A stretch of 64,000 bases of DNA from Methanocatella intestini (GTDB lineage Archaea > Methanobacteriota > Methanobacteria > Methanobacteriales > Methanobacteriaceae), in assembly GCF_002252585.1 (NCBI RefSeq), contig NZ_NQLD01000006.1; one strand, 5' to 3'. A program made the position numbers and the translations under genes. Numbering within the stretch: the stretch's first letter is position 1; the number at the start of each line of letters is the position of its first letter. This document shows positions 1-9,006 of the stretch, piece after piece. Below the pieces are notes generated by a model. It did no database searches. It saw only the letters and a program-made list of their open reading frames with translations, and was not told the origin of the DNA.

Positions 1-225
1 TGATAGTCCTCCATCAAAAACACTCATCAAAACTAGCCTAAGTAATAATTCACGAGGATAAGCAAATTCACCAGGCGTATCAGCAAACTCACGGTTCGCT
101 TCGGAACAATCAATATAATCAGCCACATTTTTAATAAAATAACACGGATGGTCTTTTGGAATCAATTTCCTCAAGTCCATAGGCACTAACATGGTCTGAT
201 TAATAGTATCATCTCTTAAAACCAT
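1..225 (-). CDS. IS1182-like transposase, N-terminal part (cut by window edge)
   Basis: Seventy-five codons read without a stop from an ATG at 223-225 to the left edge, so only the N-terminus is visible. It starts MVLRDDTINQTMLVP and continues with LIPKDHPCYFI and a PGEFAYPRELLLRLVLMSVFDGGLS-type segment. This is the usual opening of IS1182/IS5-related DDE transposases (the DUF772-type N-terminal domain), in which a 'L(I/V)P.DHP' motif precedes a helical region. The DDE catalytic core would lie outside the window, so I cannot tell whether the gene is intact. The 140 bases between it and the next gene contain no coding sequence and probably hold the outer end of the element. Confidence 0.75.
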   Translation of the reverse strand, partial: MVLRDDTINQTMLVPMDLRKLIPKDHPCYFIKNVADYIDCSEANREFADTPGEFAYPRELLLRLVLMSVFDGGLS

Positions 226-366
226 AAATAAAACAACCACAAAGACTTATATCTATAATAATAGATTGTACTTCATAGTATATAAAATTAAATGAAAAAT
301 AAGTAAAAAAAATTTAAAAATTAGTGAGTTCGTGTCCCATCTTCAAAAATAAAAAAAAGTAAAAGG

Positions 367-2634
367 TTATTCAACACCTTTTAATGATTCAACCATGTTC
401 AGTTTTCTAATTTTTCCTGAAAACATTAAATTAACCACTATAGATAATGAAAATGTTATTATAAAACTTAACATTAAGTTTCCTGGACTTAAAGTTATAG
501 GAAATTGGAATGAAGGTCCTGAAGAATCCATCATTACTTTCATCAACAGATAACCCAATGGAATTCCTACAATAAATCCGATTGAAGTAAACCATAAATT
601 TTGCGTCAGTAATAACTTTCTTAAATTATTTGTTTCAAATCCGATAACTTTTAAGGTAGCTATTTCCCGCTCAATTTCAGTAAATGACAATAATCCCAAA
701 TTATAAAGAACAACAACAGCCAATAATGCTGCAAAGAATATCAGAATAGATACCATTGAAAGCATTGATTCAGATATTTCATTCCAATTTGAAACAGCTG
801 TATCTAAAGTATTCACTGCTTTGATTCCACCATAATCTGAAGTTACCTCCTGAGCTGTAACAATACTTGTTGGAGTGTAATTCAATCCCAGATCTTCAAA
901 ATAATCAGGAGTCATTATTAATCCCTGAGATATAGGGTCTGCATGAATAGAACTTACTTTAGTAGATACCCATTTGTCATTTCCTACAATATGCCATTTG
1001 ATTGTGTCTCCTTTTTCAACACCTAAATTATCAGCCATCTTCATGGAAATTGACACACCCTCGTCAGGAATAGAAATTGGATTTCTATGATTGTCTGTTG
1101 GAGTTACCAAACTGCTTTCATTTAAAACCAGCAGCGAACCTGAATCCCTATGGTCATTAACATCAAATTCTATTCTGCCTTCCATTAATTGAGTACCGTT
1201 AACATCACCAGTTATGCTGTTAATCTGACTAATTGAAGCATTATTATCAACAATTAATTTAGAGGAATAATGATTGATATCTTCATATTCCCAGTCACGC
1301 AAATCATTCATTCCGTCATACATTCCAAATGCTGAAACAAGCAGTGCAGTACATCCTGCAACACCTACAATTGTCATTAGTGACCTTGTTCTATTTCTTT
1401 TTGCATCTCTATAATTCCAGCGTGCATTAAAGCTGAATTTTTTCCATATCTTTGACTTTTCCACCAATCCGGAAACAGCAACTTTAGGAGATTTTGGCCT
1501 GATTGAATTTGCAGGATTTTCTTTAGAAATACTTCTTGTTGCCCAGTAAGAAGCTATTAATGATACACCAACCATTAATGCTGCAACTATGACAAAACTA
1601 ATACTGTATCCAACGCCCCATTCAGGTAATGTATAAACAGCTTGCATTGATTCTAAAAACAATTTTGGAAGAGTCAATGGCCCCAATATTAATCCCAAAA
1701 TACTTCCTGCCAAAACTAGCCAGAATCCATATGAAATATAATGCAGCATTATAGTTCTGTCTTTAAATCCTACTGCTTTTAAAACTCCTATTTGAGTCCT
1801 TTGATGATTAATTATTCTTGTCATCGTAGTTAACAGAGTTAAAACAGCAATCAATATGAAAACAACCGGAAAAATATCGCCCATCATTTTATGCTGATCC
1901 AGTTCCTCATTAAATTGAGAAACACTTTGGTGATCTGCCTGTTTTACAAAAGAACTGTAATTTCCACCAATAACTGAATCCAAGTCATTTACATAATCAT
2001 TCGGATTTCCATCAAAATCAACAAGCAATACATTGTACTGTATTTGTGCTGGAAATGCCTTATAAGACAGGTAAGCATAACCTGTTTTATTGAAATCTGT
2101 AATAATTGAAGTGTCTGAAGGAGTATAAACATTTTCAGGAGAATAACCAAGACCTTTAATTTCTTTATTAATGGTTAATCCGTTAACTGAAAATGAAATG
2201 TTATCCCCAACATTTAAATGTTTAGCATCGGCAAAACGTTTATCTAACCATACACCATTTTCATCATCAATATCAACATCTTTTCCTTCAACAAGATAAA
2301 ATTTAGAAATATCATTATTTTCTACAAAGTGCAGCGTCACATCAGGATCATTACTGAAATCAGCTACTGAATTAATAACCAGCTGTCTTTCACTAGATTT
2401 AGTTGCACTTAGATTATCAACTTTATCTACAGCAGCATTATCTAAATGATTACTGTAAATCCATCCGTCCGCTAAATTTGTAGCATCATAATAATTATTA
2501 ACACTTTGCTCAAAACCTGTGTATTCCCCACCAATTCCTGCAAATACAAATACTCCTAAAAAAGCCATTAAAAAGATTGAAAGAAATTGAGTTTTATGAT
2601 TCTTAATATCTCTAATCATCTTTTTAGACAACAT
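367..2634 (-). CDS. FtsX-type ABC transporter permease
   Basis: A 755-residue membrane protein forming the permease of a MacB/LolCE-type ABC exporter. One transmembrane helix lies near residues 13-35, followed by a large extracytoplasmic domain and a block of three helices (about 253-370, an FtsX domain). Another helix near 418-440 is followed by a second extracytoplasmic domain, then a final three-helix FtsX block (about 635-745). This duplicated layout is typical of the long archaeal and Gram-positive permeases. It lies 4 bases downstream of its ATPase gene on the same strand, with a GGTGAT ribosome-binding site before the ATG. The substrate is unknown; peptides, lipids or envelope components are usual for the family. 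The T-rich run after the stop probably ends transcription. Confidence 0.9.
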   Translation of the reverse strand: MLSKKMIRDIKNHKTQFLSIFLMAFLGVFVFAGIGGEYTGFEQSVNNYYDATNLADGWIYSNHLDNAAVDKVDNLSATKSSERQLVINSVADFSNDPDVTLHFVENNDISKFYLVEGKDVDIDDENGVWLDKRFADAKHLNVGDNISFSVNGLTINKEIKGLGYSPENVYTPSDTSIITDFNKTGYAYLSYKAFPAQIQYNVLLVDFDGNPNDYVNDLDSVIGGNYSSFVKQADHQSVSQFNEELDQHKMMGDIFPVVFILIAVLTLLTTMTRIINHQRTQIGVLKAVGFKDRTIMLHYISYGFWLVLAGSILGLILGPLTLPKLFLESMQAVYTLPEWGVGYSISFVIVAALMVGVSLIASYWATRSISKENPANSIRPKSPKVAVSGLVEKSKIWKKFSFNARWNYRDAKRNRTRSLMTIVGVAGCTALLVSAFGMYDGMNDLRDWEYEDINHYSSKLIVDNNASISQINSITGDVNGTQLMEGRIEFDVNDHRDSGSLLVLNESSLVTPTDNHRNPISIPDEGVSISMKMADNLGVEKGDTIKWHIVGNDKWVSTKVSSIHADPISQGLIMTPDYFEDLGLNYTPTSIVTAQEVTSDYGGIKAVNTLDTAVSNWNEISESMLSMVSILIFFAALLAVVVLYNLGLLSFTEIEREIATLKVIGFETNNLRKLLLTQNLWFTSIGFIVGIPLGYLLMKVMMDSSGPSFQFPITLSPGNLMLSFIITFSLSIVVNLMFSGKIRKLNMVESLKGVE

Positions 2635-2638
2635 AAAA

Positions 2639-3343
2639 TCACCATTCCAAATCAGTTACTTTTTTAGGATTTTCATTAATAGTTATACTTTCAATTTTAC
2701 CATTTTTAATTCTGATAACCTTATCTGCAGCTTCAGCAAGTATTGCATTATGTGTAACAATAACTACAGTGGACCTGTTATTAACACTCATATTTTGAAG
2801 CAAACTTAAAATTGAAACACCTGTTCTGGAATCCAGTGCTCCAGTTGGTTCATCACATAAAAGCATTGCAGGTTTTTTAGCAACAGCTCTAGCTATTGAA
2901 ACCCTTTGCTGTTCTCCACCAGACAACTGTGAAGGAAACTGATTAGCATGTCTGTCCAATCCAACAGATGCCAGAACTTTCATTCCATCAATATCAACAT
3001 CTACAATATCTTTCATAAGTTCAACATTTTCAAGAGCAGTCAGATTGGGAATTAAGTTATAAAATTGAAATATGAAACCAACATTTTTAGCTCTATATCG
3101 AGTTAACTGATTGTCATTGAAGCTTTCAATATTGTTTCCGTCGACAATAATTTTACCACTGGTGACAGTGTCTAAACCTCCTAAAAGATTTAAAAGAGTT
3201 GATTTTCCAGCTCCGGAAGGACCTAAAATAACAACAAATTCACCTTCTTCAATAGTAAAATTAATATGATCAATAGCTGTTAAAATATGCTCTCCGGATT
3301 TATACTCCTTGACCACATTTTCAAATTTTACAATATCACTCAT
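2639..3343 (-). CDS. ABC transporter ATP-binding protein (LolD/MacB type)
   Basis: A 234-residue nucleotide-binding subunit that powers the adjacent FtsX-type permease from the cytoplasmic side. Walker A GPSGAGKS is near residues 41-48, the Q-loop lies in FIFQFYNLIP, the signature is LSGGEQQR, Walker B is MLLCDEPTGALD, and the H-loop is VIVTHN. 'DEPTGALD' is characteristic of the LolD/MacB/YtrE subfamily. The gene is first in a two-gene operon with a 4-base gap to the permease, and an AGTGAT-like ribosome-binding site precedes the ATG. The cargo cannot be predicted. Confidence 0.93.
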   Translation of the reverse strand: MSDIVKFENVVKEYKSGEHILTAIDHINFTIEEGEFVVILGPSGAGKSTLLNLLGGLDTVTSGKIIVDGNNIESFNDNQLTRYRAKNVGFIFQFYNLIPNLTALENVELMKDIVDVDIDGMKVLASVGLDRHANQFPSQLSGGEQQRVSIARAVAKKPAMLLCDEPTGALDSRTGVSILSLLQNMSVNNRSTVVIVTHNAILAEAADKVIRIKNGKIESITINENPKKVTDLEW

Positions 3344-3523
3344 ATTAAATCACTTAATAAGATATTAATTAAAATATTATATAAATATTTAGTTAAACCT
3401 AAATCTATTATTGATAGTGATTATATAGATTTTTCCATAAATTATTTGCATTTAACAGTAACTATTAAACCATATTAATTATAAAAATATTATAAACCAA
3501 AAAATTTAGTAATGGAGTTATAA

Positions 3524-4261
3524 ATGTCATTTAAAAAAGATGAAATGTTAATAATGCCTGCAGTTGATATTAAAAATGGCAAATGTGTGCAGCTAGTCCA
3601 GGGACAACCTGGAAGTGAAATGATAGCTATTGAAAACCCTGAAAATGTTGCAAAACATTGGGAAGATTTGGGAGCTAAAAATTTACACATAATCGATTTG
3701 GATGGTACAATTGACGGAAAAACCAGCCTTGATGTAATTAAAAAAATATTAAATGAAGTTAATGTACCTATACAACTAGGCGGAGGCATAAGAAGTGTTG
3801 ATTATGCTAAAAAACTTCTTGATTTAGATATTGAAAGACTGATTATTGGAACTATGGGAATTGAACATCCAGAAACCATAACTGAACTGTCAAATGAATA
3901 CGAATCAGAGCGAATAATGATTTCACTTGACAGTAAAGACAACAGGGTTGTAATTAAAGGATGGCAGGAAAAGATTGACAAAAGTCCAGCAGAACTTTCA
4001 AATGAATTTAAAGAACATGGAGCAGGAAGTATTCTTTTTACTAATGTTGATGTTGAAGGTTTATTAGGGGGCTTTTATACTGAGCCTGTTATTAAGCTTA
4101 AAAACTCTGTTGACTTGCCGATTGTTTATTCCGGAGGAATAACCAGTATTTCAGATGTTAAACAATTAAATGAAAGTGGTGTTGAAGGTATTGTAATTGG
4201 TTCTGCACTTTACAAAGATAAAATCGATTTAAAAGAAGCTTTAAAATACCAAAACAGGTAG
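3524..4261 (+). CDS. hisA: Phosphoribosylformimino-5-aminoimidazole carboxamide ribotide isomerase (HisA)
   Basis: A 245-residue TIM-barrel enzyme of histidine biosynthesis that isomerises ProFAR to PRFAR in the cytoplasm. The first strand carries MPAVDIKNGKCVQL, with the catalytic Asp at about residue 15. The phosphate-binding loops GGGIRS and VYSGGITS are intact, and an NVDVEGLLGG segment supplies the second half of the active site. Length is normal for the family. The start is supported by GGAG 7 bases upstream. It is first in a tight run with ribL (7-base gap) and argC, although these belong to different pathways, so the grouping looks like a general biosynthetic operon. Confidence 0.95.
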   Translation: MSFKKDEMLIMPAVDIKNGKCVQLVQGQPGSEMIAIENPENVAKHWEDLGAKNLHIIDLDGTIDGKTSLDVIKKILNEVNVPIQLGGGIRSVDYAKKLLDLDIERLIIGTMGIEHPETITELSNEYESERIMISLDSKDNRVVIKGWQEKIDKSPAELSNEFKEHGAGSILFTNVDVEGLLGGFYTEPVIKLKNSVDLPIVYSGGITSISDVKQLNESGVEGIVIGSALYKDKIDLKEALKYQNR

Positions 4262-4268
4262 TGAAATT

Positions 4269-4730
4269 ATGAAAAAAGTAATGGCAACAGGTACATTCGA
4301 TTTATTGCATCCGGGACATGGAATTTACCTTAACGAAGCTAAAAAACTTGGAGGCAAAGACGCTAAACTTTATGTAGTAATTGCTCGTGATTCAACTGTT
4401 GAAAAAAGAAAAAGATACCCGATAGTTGGAGAACAACAACGTTTAGAGTTAATAAAGATGATAAAAGGAGTGGATGAAGCTTATCTGGGTAATGAAAATG
4501 GAGACTTCCTTAAAATTGTAGAAGAAATTAATCCTGACATAATAGCTATTGGTGCTGATCAAAGACACGACATTACTAAATTACAAAAAGCTATTAACAA
4601 AAGAGGATTAAAAGCTAAAGTGGAACGTGTGAAAGCATACCACAATGCAGAATTAGACAGCAGCTGTAAAATTATTAAAAAAATAAAAAAAATGGATTTC
4701 AAAGGAAAAATAAACGATAATTGTGATTAG
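4269..4730 (+). CDS. ribL: Archaeal FAD synthetase (RibL)
   Basis: A 153-residue cytidylyltransferase-like protein. It begins MKKVMATGTFDLLHPGHG, with the HxGH-type nucleotidyltransferase motif as HPGH at residues 14-17, and has GADQRHD further on. This matches archaeal RibL, which adenylylates FMN to FAD and is unrelated in sequence to bacterial RibF. A Cys sits near the C-terminus (SSCKIIKK), where the family has conserved cysteines. It starts 7 bases after hisA and lies 14 bases before argC. Glycerol-3-phosphate cytidylyltransferases share the fold, so the assignment rests on the archaeal subfamily pattern. Confidence 0.88.
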   Translation: MKKVMATGTFDLLHPGHGIYLNEAKKLGGKDAKLYVVIARDSTVEKRKRYPIVGEQQRLELIKMIKGVDEAYLGNENGDFLKIVEEINPDIIAIGADQRHDITKLQKAINKRGLKAKVERVKAYHNAELDSSCKIIKKIKKMDFKGKINDNCD

Positions 4731-4744
4731 TGAGGTAAATAAAT

Positions 4745-5764
4745 ATGTATAATGTAGCAATAGTAGGAGCAAGCGGATATACTGGTGGAGAACTTCTCAG
4801 AATGTTATTAAATCATAGCGAAGTAGAAGTAACTGATATTACTTCAAGAAAATATGACGGAACACCTGTACATAAAATACACCAGCACATAAGAGATTCA
4901 GGATTAGTTTTCAAAAATAAACAGCCAAATGAATTGGACGCAGATATAATATTTACAGCTACTCCTCATGGAGCATCAATGAAAATAGTTCCTGAGTTAC
5001 TTGAAACCGGAGCTAAAGTTATTGACTTAAGCGGAGATTACAGATACCGTGACACCAAAGTTTATGAAAAATGGTACGGATTGAAACATACCAGCGACAT
5101 TAAAGGTGTTTATGGTCTTCCTGAACTTTACAGAGATGAAATTAAAAAAGCTGATTTGGTGGGAAATCCTGGATGTTTCCCAACCGGAGCAATATTATCC
5201 TCATACCCTTTAGTAGATAATGATTTGGTTGACAGAATAGTCATTGATTCAAAAACAGGAGTTAGCGGAGCAGGAGTAAATCCTTCAAGTACCACACATT
5301 ACCCAAATATTGCAGATAATGTCAACCCCTACAAAATTTCTTCACACAGACATGTATCTGAAATTCAGCAGGAATTACATGGATTTGAAGATGTTAAAGT
5401 TTCATTTACCCCACATTTAGTTCCGGTGATTCGTGGAATCCAAACAACAAGCCACAGTTTCTTAAAAGAAGAACATTCAGACATTACTCCTTACGAATTA
5501 AGAAAAGTCTATGAAAAAACATACGGTAAAGAATACTTCATTAAATTAATGGATGATGGAGAAATCCCACATTTAAGTTCTGTTAGAGGGTCTAATTTTG
5601 TTCATATCGGTGGATTTGAAATTGATGATACCGGAAGAGTTGTAATGCTGTCCTGTATCGACAATCTTGTTAGAGGTGCATCAGGTCAGGCTATACAAAA
5701 TATGAACATAATGCTTGGATTAGATGAAACAGCAGGATTAAAATATTTTGGGCTTAATCCATAA
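4745..5764 (+). CDS. argC: N-acetyl-gamma-glutamyl-phosphate reductase
   Basis: A 339-residue NADPH-dependent reductase of arginine biosynthesis that converts N-acetylglutamyl phosphate to the semialdehyde. The N-terminal Rossmann fold starts VAIVGASGYTGGELLR. The catalytic cysteine is in GNPGCFPTG (Cys144), and the substrate-binding TPHLVPVIRG and C-terminal VRGASGQAIQN segments are present. Length is normal. It is third in the hisA-ribL-argC run. Its product feeds the ornithine/arginine pool used by the polyamine genes near 20-22 kb. Confidence 0.96.
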   Translation: MYNVAIVGASGYTGGELLRMLLNHSEVEVTDITSRKYDGTPVHKIHQHIRDSGLVFKNKQPNELDADIIFTATPHGASMKIVPELLETGAKVIDLSGDYRYRDTKVYEKWYGLKHTSDIKGVYGLPELYRDEIKKADLVGNPGCFPTGAILSSYPLVDNDLVDRIVIDSKTGVSGAGVNPSSTTHYPNIADNVNPYKISSHRHVSEIQQELHGFEDVKVSFTPHLVPVIRGIQTTSHSFLKEEHSDITPYELRKVYEKTYGKEYFIKLMDDGEIPHLSSVRGSNFVHIGGFEIDDTGRVVMLSCIDNLVRGASGQAIQNMNIMLGLDETAGLKYFGLNP

Positions 5765-5815
5765 AATATATAACACCCTAAAACAAACAAATAAAATCAA
5801 AGAGAGGGAGATAAT

Positions 5816-6310
5816 ATGAAAACTTTAATAATTTATTATTCCCAACACGGAAGCACAGAAGTTGTAGCTAGAACACTTGCAAAAGAGTTAAGAACTGATA
5901 TACTTGAAGTTACTGATTTAAAAAATAGAAGTGGATTTAAAAATAAACTAACTTCATGTATTGACTCAATTAAAGAAACAAAAACTGAAATAGCTCCTTC
6001 TGAAGTGGATTTAACAGAATATGATTCAATCTACATCGGAACTCCAACTTGGGCAGGAAAACCAACACCTGCAATTATAACATTAATTGACAGATGCAAT
6101 TTAAGAGGAAAAGACCTATACCTCTTTGCAACAATGACCGGCAGAGGGGGGCAGGCCACAGTAGACAGAATGGCTGAAAAAGTAAAAGCGCGCGGAGCCA
6201 GAGTTATTGAAACATTTACATTAAACACAAAGGATAAAGACATTGAAACTTTAATCAATGATACTGAAGTGATTATTGACATATTAGACTTAAAAATGTA
6301 CAGCAGGTAA
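5816..6310 (+). CDS. Flavodoxin family protein
   Basis: A 164-residue flavodoxin-like protein that should bind FMN non-covalently and carry electrons. The phosphate-binding loop is near the N-terminus (YYSQHGSTEVVA), and a SIYIGTPTWAGKPTPA segment corresponds to the second FMN loop. The third loop region is FATMTGRGG. A strong GAGGGAG ribosome-binding site precedes the ATG. It follows argC by 51 bases and is followed by pyrI after only 3 bases, so it probably belongs to the same transcript. The redox partner is unknown; methanogens commonly have several of these proteins. Confidence 0.88.
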   Translation: MKTLIIYYSQHGSTEVVARTLAKELRTDILEVTDLKNRSGFKNKLTSCIDSIKETKTEIAPSEVDLTEYDSIYIGTPTWAGKPTPAIITLIDRCNLRGKDLYLFATMTGRGGQATVDRMAEKVKARGARVIETFTLNTKDKDIETLINDTEVIIDILDLKMYSR

Positions 6311-6313
6311 ATT

Positions 6314-6793
6314 ATGAGTGTTGATAAAAAATCTGAATTAAAAATCAGAGCTATTGAAAATGGTACAGTAATTGACCATATTACTGCAAATAAGTCATTG
6401 CATATCCTTAAAATATTAGGACTTCCAGACAGTGAAACTAAAAATGTTACCGTGGCTATGAATGTTTCTTCAAAAGAAATTGGTCGAAAAGACATAGTTA
6501 AAATTGAAAACAGAGAATTGAACCATGAAGAACTTGACCAAATTGCATTAATTGCACCTAAAGCCAGTGTTAACATTATCAGAGACTACAAACCAGTAAA
6601 AAAAGATAAAATTATACTGCCTGATACAGTTACAGGAATTATCAAATGTACCAACTCCAAATGCATAACCAATTATGCAAATGAACCGATAACTCCCAAA
6701 TTTAATGTTATAAACAACCATCCTCCAGTTGTCAGATGCCATTACTGTGAAAAATTAATTAAAACAGAAGATATCGAAAAACAATTCGAATAA
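6314..6793 (+). CDS. pyrI: Aspartate carbamoyltransferase regulatory subunit
   Basis: A 159-residue allosteric subunit of aspartate transcarbamoylase in pyrimidine synthesis. The N-terminal nucleotide-binding domain includes IENGTVIDHI, and the C-terminal zinc domain has the four expected cysteines in CTNSKC and CHYC patterns that hold the PyrB contact. Length is normal. The catalytic gene pyrB is not in this window. It lies 3 bases after the flavodoxin gene, suggesting co-transcription, and is the last gene of the run begun by hisA. Confidence 0.95.
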   Translation: MSVDKKSELKIRAIENGTVIDHITANKSLHILKILGLPDSETKNVTVAMNVSSKEIGRKDIVKIENRELNHEELDQIALIAPKASVNIIRDYKPVKKDKIILPDTVTGIIKCTNSKCITNYANEPITPKFNVINNHPPVVRCHYCEKLIKTEDIEKQFE

Positions 6794-6815
6794 TCTTCAA
6801 ATTCTTTTTTTATAA

Positions 6816-6831
6816 GTAACCATTTGGTTAC
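6816..6831. promoter_or_regulatory. Perfect inverted repeat, operator candidate upstream of the split-barrel flavoprotein gene
   Basis: GTAACCA and TGGTTAC form a perfect 7-base inverted repeat with a 2-base centre. Further GTTAC copies follow at 6835-6839 and 6846-6850. The cluster sits about 100 bases before the ATG at 6929. An HxlR-family repressor is encoded convergently on the other side of that gene, so it is the natural candidate to bind here; this is inference. Confidence 0.55.
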
Positions 6832-6928
6832 TAAGTTACCCAATAGTTACAAAAAGCTTTTAAAATACTTCAATCATAATATTAATTACATTTATTGCAA
6901 TAAATAACCAAAAAAGGAAGTATATATT

Positions 6929-7330
6929 ATGAATGATGTAATAAAATTTTTAAATGAAAATCCATTAATTTATTTAGCAACTGAAGGTTTAGACGGAAAT
7001 GCAAAAGTAAGACCAATATTATATTACTTTGAAGAAAACAACAAACCTTATTTTTGTACAAGCAATAAAAAACCAATGTACAAAGAATTAGAAAAAAATC
7101 CTAACTGTGAAATTACAACAGCAACTGCTGAATTTGCATGGATCAGAATAAGTGGAAAAGTAGAGTTTACTTCAAATTTAGAACTTAAACAAAAAGTTAT
7201 CGAATCAAACGAACTAGTAAAAACATTATACCAAAGTGGAGATAATCCTGAATTCGAAGTATTCACCATCTCCGGTGATGCTACAATAGCTGACTTTTCA
7301 GGAAACCCTCCAAAAAATTATAAAATTTAA
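6929..7330 (+). CDS. Pyridoxamine 5'-phosphate oxidase-like flavin-binding protein
   Basis: A 133-residue protein of the FMN-binding split-barrel (PNPOx-like) superfamily. The opening strand pair PLIYLATEGLDGNAKVRPI is typical of short members that bind FMN or F420 and reduce small organic compounds, and a PYFCTSNKKPMYKEL segment follows. Its size suggests a single-domain homodimer. A clear GGAAG ribosome-binding site lies upstream. It converges with an HxlR regulator with only 2 bases between the stop codons, and its promoter region carries a perfect palindrome. A role in detoxification or redox sensing fits, but the substrate is unknown. Confidence 0.82.
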   Translation: MNDVIKFLNENPLIYLATEGLDGNAKVRPILYYFEENNKPYFCTSNKKPMYKELEKNPNCEITTATAEFAWIRISGKVEFTSNLELKQKVIESNELVKTLYQSGDNPEFEVFTISGDATIADFSGNPPKNYKI

Positions 7331-7332
7331 TT

Positions 7333-7710
7333 TTAAATATTAAGAGCTTGTTTAAAATTGTTTTTAATCTGATTTTTAACTTCTTCATCTTTATACTCAA
7401 CAAAATCAGATTCATCTAAAATAAATACTGCAAGCTCATATATTACCCTATTTAATTTTTTTCCATACTCTGTTAAATGATATTCGCTAGAAATAGGTGT
7501 CGTATTTAAAACCTTTTTTTCAACAAGCCCGTTATTTTCTAATTCCTTAAGTCTTTGTGACAAAACTTTATTACTTAAATCAGGTTTATCTTCTTGAAAC
7601 TCTTTAAATTGTTTTTTACCAAAAAACATATCTCTAATTAATTGGATAGTCCATTTTTTATTAAACAATACAACTGCTTTATCAATAGGGCATGTGCATT
7701 CAGATTTCAT
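7333..7710 (-). CDS. HxlR-family winged-helix transcriptional regulator
   Basis: A 125-residue regulator of the HxlR family (DUF24). It starts with the typical CPIDKAVVLFNKKW segment, including Cys7 just before the first helix. The winged helix follows, with SNKVLSQRLKELENNGLVEK as recognition helix and wing, then EYHLTEYGKKL. Family members often sense electrophiles or redox state through the N-terminal cysteine, and here Cys5 and Cys7 are close together. The gene lies tail-to-tail with the split-barrel flavoprotein and just downstream of the GMC-like oxidoreductase on the same strand (50-base gap). It is the likely local regulator of both. Confidence 0.92.
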   Translation of the reverse strand: MKSECTCPIDKAVVLFNKKWTIQLIRDMFFGKKQFKEFQEDKPDLSNKVLSQRLKELENNGLVEKKVLNTTPISSEYHLTEYGKKLNRVIYELAVFILDESDFVEYKDEEVKNQIKNNFKQALNI

Positions 7711-7760
7711 AATTAAAGATATTTCTGTAAAATCATATAAATTTTTAGTTTATAAAAAAA

Positions 7761-8960
7761 TCAGCCAATTAAATAATCAGCCAATCTTTTAGATAATGCA
7801 AGAATAGTTAAAATCGGAGGTTTTCCTGGAGAAATTGGTAACACACTTGCATCATCAACAAACAAACCTTTAATTTCAGTTTCCAGGTTGCTGTCTACAA
7901 ATTTTCCAATAGCTGCACTGCCGCCGGGATGTGCTCCTCTGTAAACTGTAGAAGCTATTGTAGCTGGATTAACACCTGCTTTTTCCAGAATAAAACCTGC
8001 AGCAGCTGCACCTTCAGCCAAATATCTGATATCATTAATAGTGTTTATTTTAACAACATCCCCGTCATCAGTTATGTATCCTTTGCATTCATCAGATGTT
8101 TTAACCATGATACTCAATATATCTTTAGGTTCAGCATCCCCCCCGATTTTAGACGGAATGAATGATGAGTAATGAGGTGACAGAACAAAGTTTTTGCCAG
8201 CAACAAGCCCTGCCATCTGAACTTCAGTGTTGAAGTTAATGTCTTTTATAACTCCCCCTACTGAAACAAAGGGATCAAAGAACAGTTCTCTTCCGGCATC
8301 AATCCCTATTTTTCTTAAAATTAAAGCAGAACCAATAGCTCCGGCAGACAATACCACTGTATCAGAGTGCAATATTTCCTCTTTTTCATTTTTAATAAAT
8401 TTGACTCCTTTTATCCGATTATCTTCAGTTATCAAACCAGCGATTTCAGCTTCATCAATGAATTCTGCACCATTTTCAATAGCTATGTCAACAAAGTGTT
8501 TTCCTGTCCATTTTGCATCAACAGGACATCCAAATGCACACTGACCGCACTGAATACATTTTTCCTCATAAATAGCCTTCGGCATTTTAATCGGATTTAA
8601 ACCCAGTTCTTCAGCTGCATCCAAAAATAATTGTGTTCCTTTGCCTATATGAGTGTCATCCAAATCATGAACCTTCATCAGATTTTCAACATAATCATAT
8701 TCTTCTGAAAGATTAATTCCATAATCATATAACTCCTCATCTAATGCCCTAACCATGTTAGCCATTGAAACCATTGTTGAACCTCCAACACATGTAGCTG
8801 TAAGCAAATCAACACTATCATTGTATTTATCATAATAATTAAAAGCATCTTTAGAGTCAATATATTTTCCTTTTTCGATTATGGTTACTGGCACATTAGA
8901 TTTAGCTAATTCCATTGCTAATATTGCTCCTCCTGCTCCAGAACCTACAATTATTACCAT
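7761..8960 (-). CDS. GMC-like FAD oxidoreductase with an inserted 4Fe-4S motif
   Basis: A 399-residue FAD-dependent dehydrogenase. The N-terminal dinucleotide-binding motif is VGSGAGGAILAMELA with the acidic end of strand 2 at TIIEKGKY. A CVGGSTMVS segment resembles the FAD-contact motif of GMC oxidoreductases. At residues 135-146 there is CIQCGQCAFGCP, a ferredoxin-type CxxCxxCxxxCP cluster motif. The C-terminal half has HPGGSAAIG and LFVDDASVLP, as in GMC C-terminal domains. The combination suggests electron transfer from an alcohol- or sterol-type substrate through FAD to a 4Fe-4S cluster rather than to oxygen. The substrate is unknown. It is upstream of the HxlR gene on the same strand. 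Confidence 0.82.
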   Translation of the reverse strand: MVIIVGSGAGGAILAMELAKSNVPVTIIEKGKYIDSKDAFNYYDKYNDSVDLLTATCVGGSTMVSMANMVRALDEELYDYGINLSEEYDYVENLMKVHDLDDTHIGKGTQLFLDAAEELGLNPIKMPKAIYEEKCIQCGQCAFGCPVDAKWTGKHFVDIAIENGAEFIDEAEIAGLITEDNRIKGVKFIKNEKEEILHSDTVVLSAGAIGSALILRKIGIDAGRELFFDPFVSVGGVIKDINFNTEVQMAGLVAGKNFVLSPHYSSFIPSKIGGDAEPKDILSIMVKTSDECKGYITDDGDVVKINTINDIRYLAEGAAAAGFILEKAGVNPATIASTVYRGAHPGGSAAIGKFVDSNLETEIKGLFVDDASVLPISPGKPPILTILALSKRLADYLIG

Positions 8961-8990
8961 TTAATCACCTTATAACTTTTAAAAAAAATC

Positions 8991-9006
8991 TATAACATGA
9001 GTTATA
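8991..9006. promoter_or_regulatory. Perfect inverted repeat upstream of the GMC-like oxidoreductase
   Basis: TATAAC and GTTATA flank a 4-base centre, 30 bases before the oxidoreductase start codon on the minus strand. It could be an operator or part of the TATA region. Its half-sites resemble, but are not identical to, those of the palindrome at 6816-6831. Confidence 0.35.

Noticed and set aside
3287..3478. 63-codon plus-strand reading between the ABC ATPase gene and hisA
   Set aside because: Begins in the complement of the ATPase gene, is Ile/Lys/Tyr-rich and lacks a ribosome-binding site. The stretch more likely holds the two divergent promoters.
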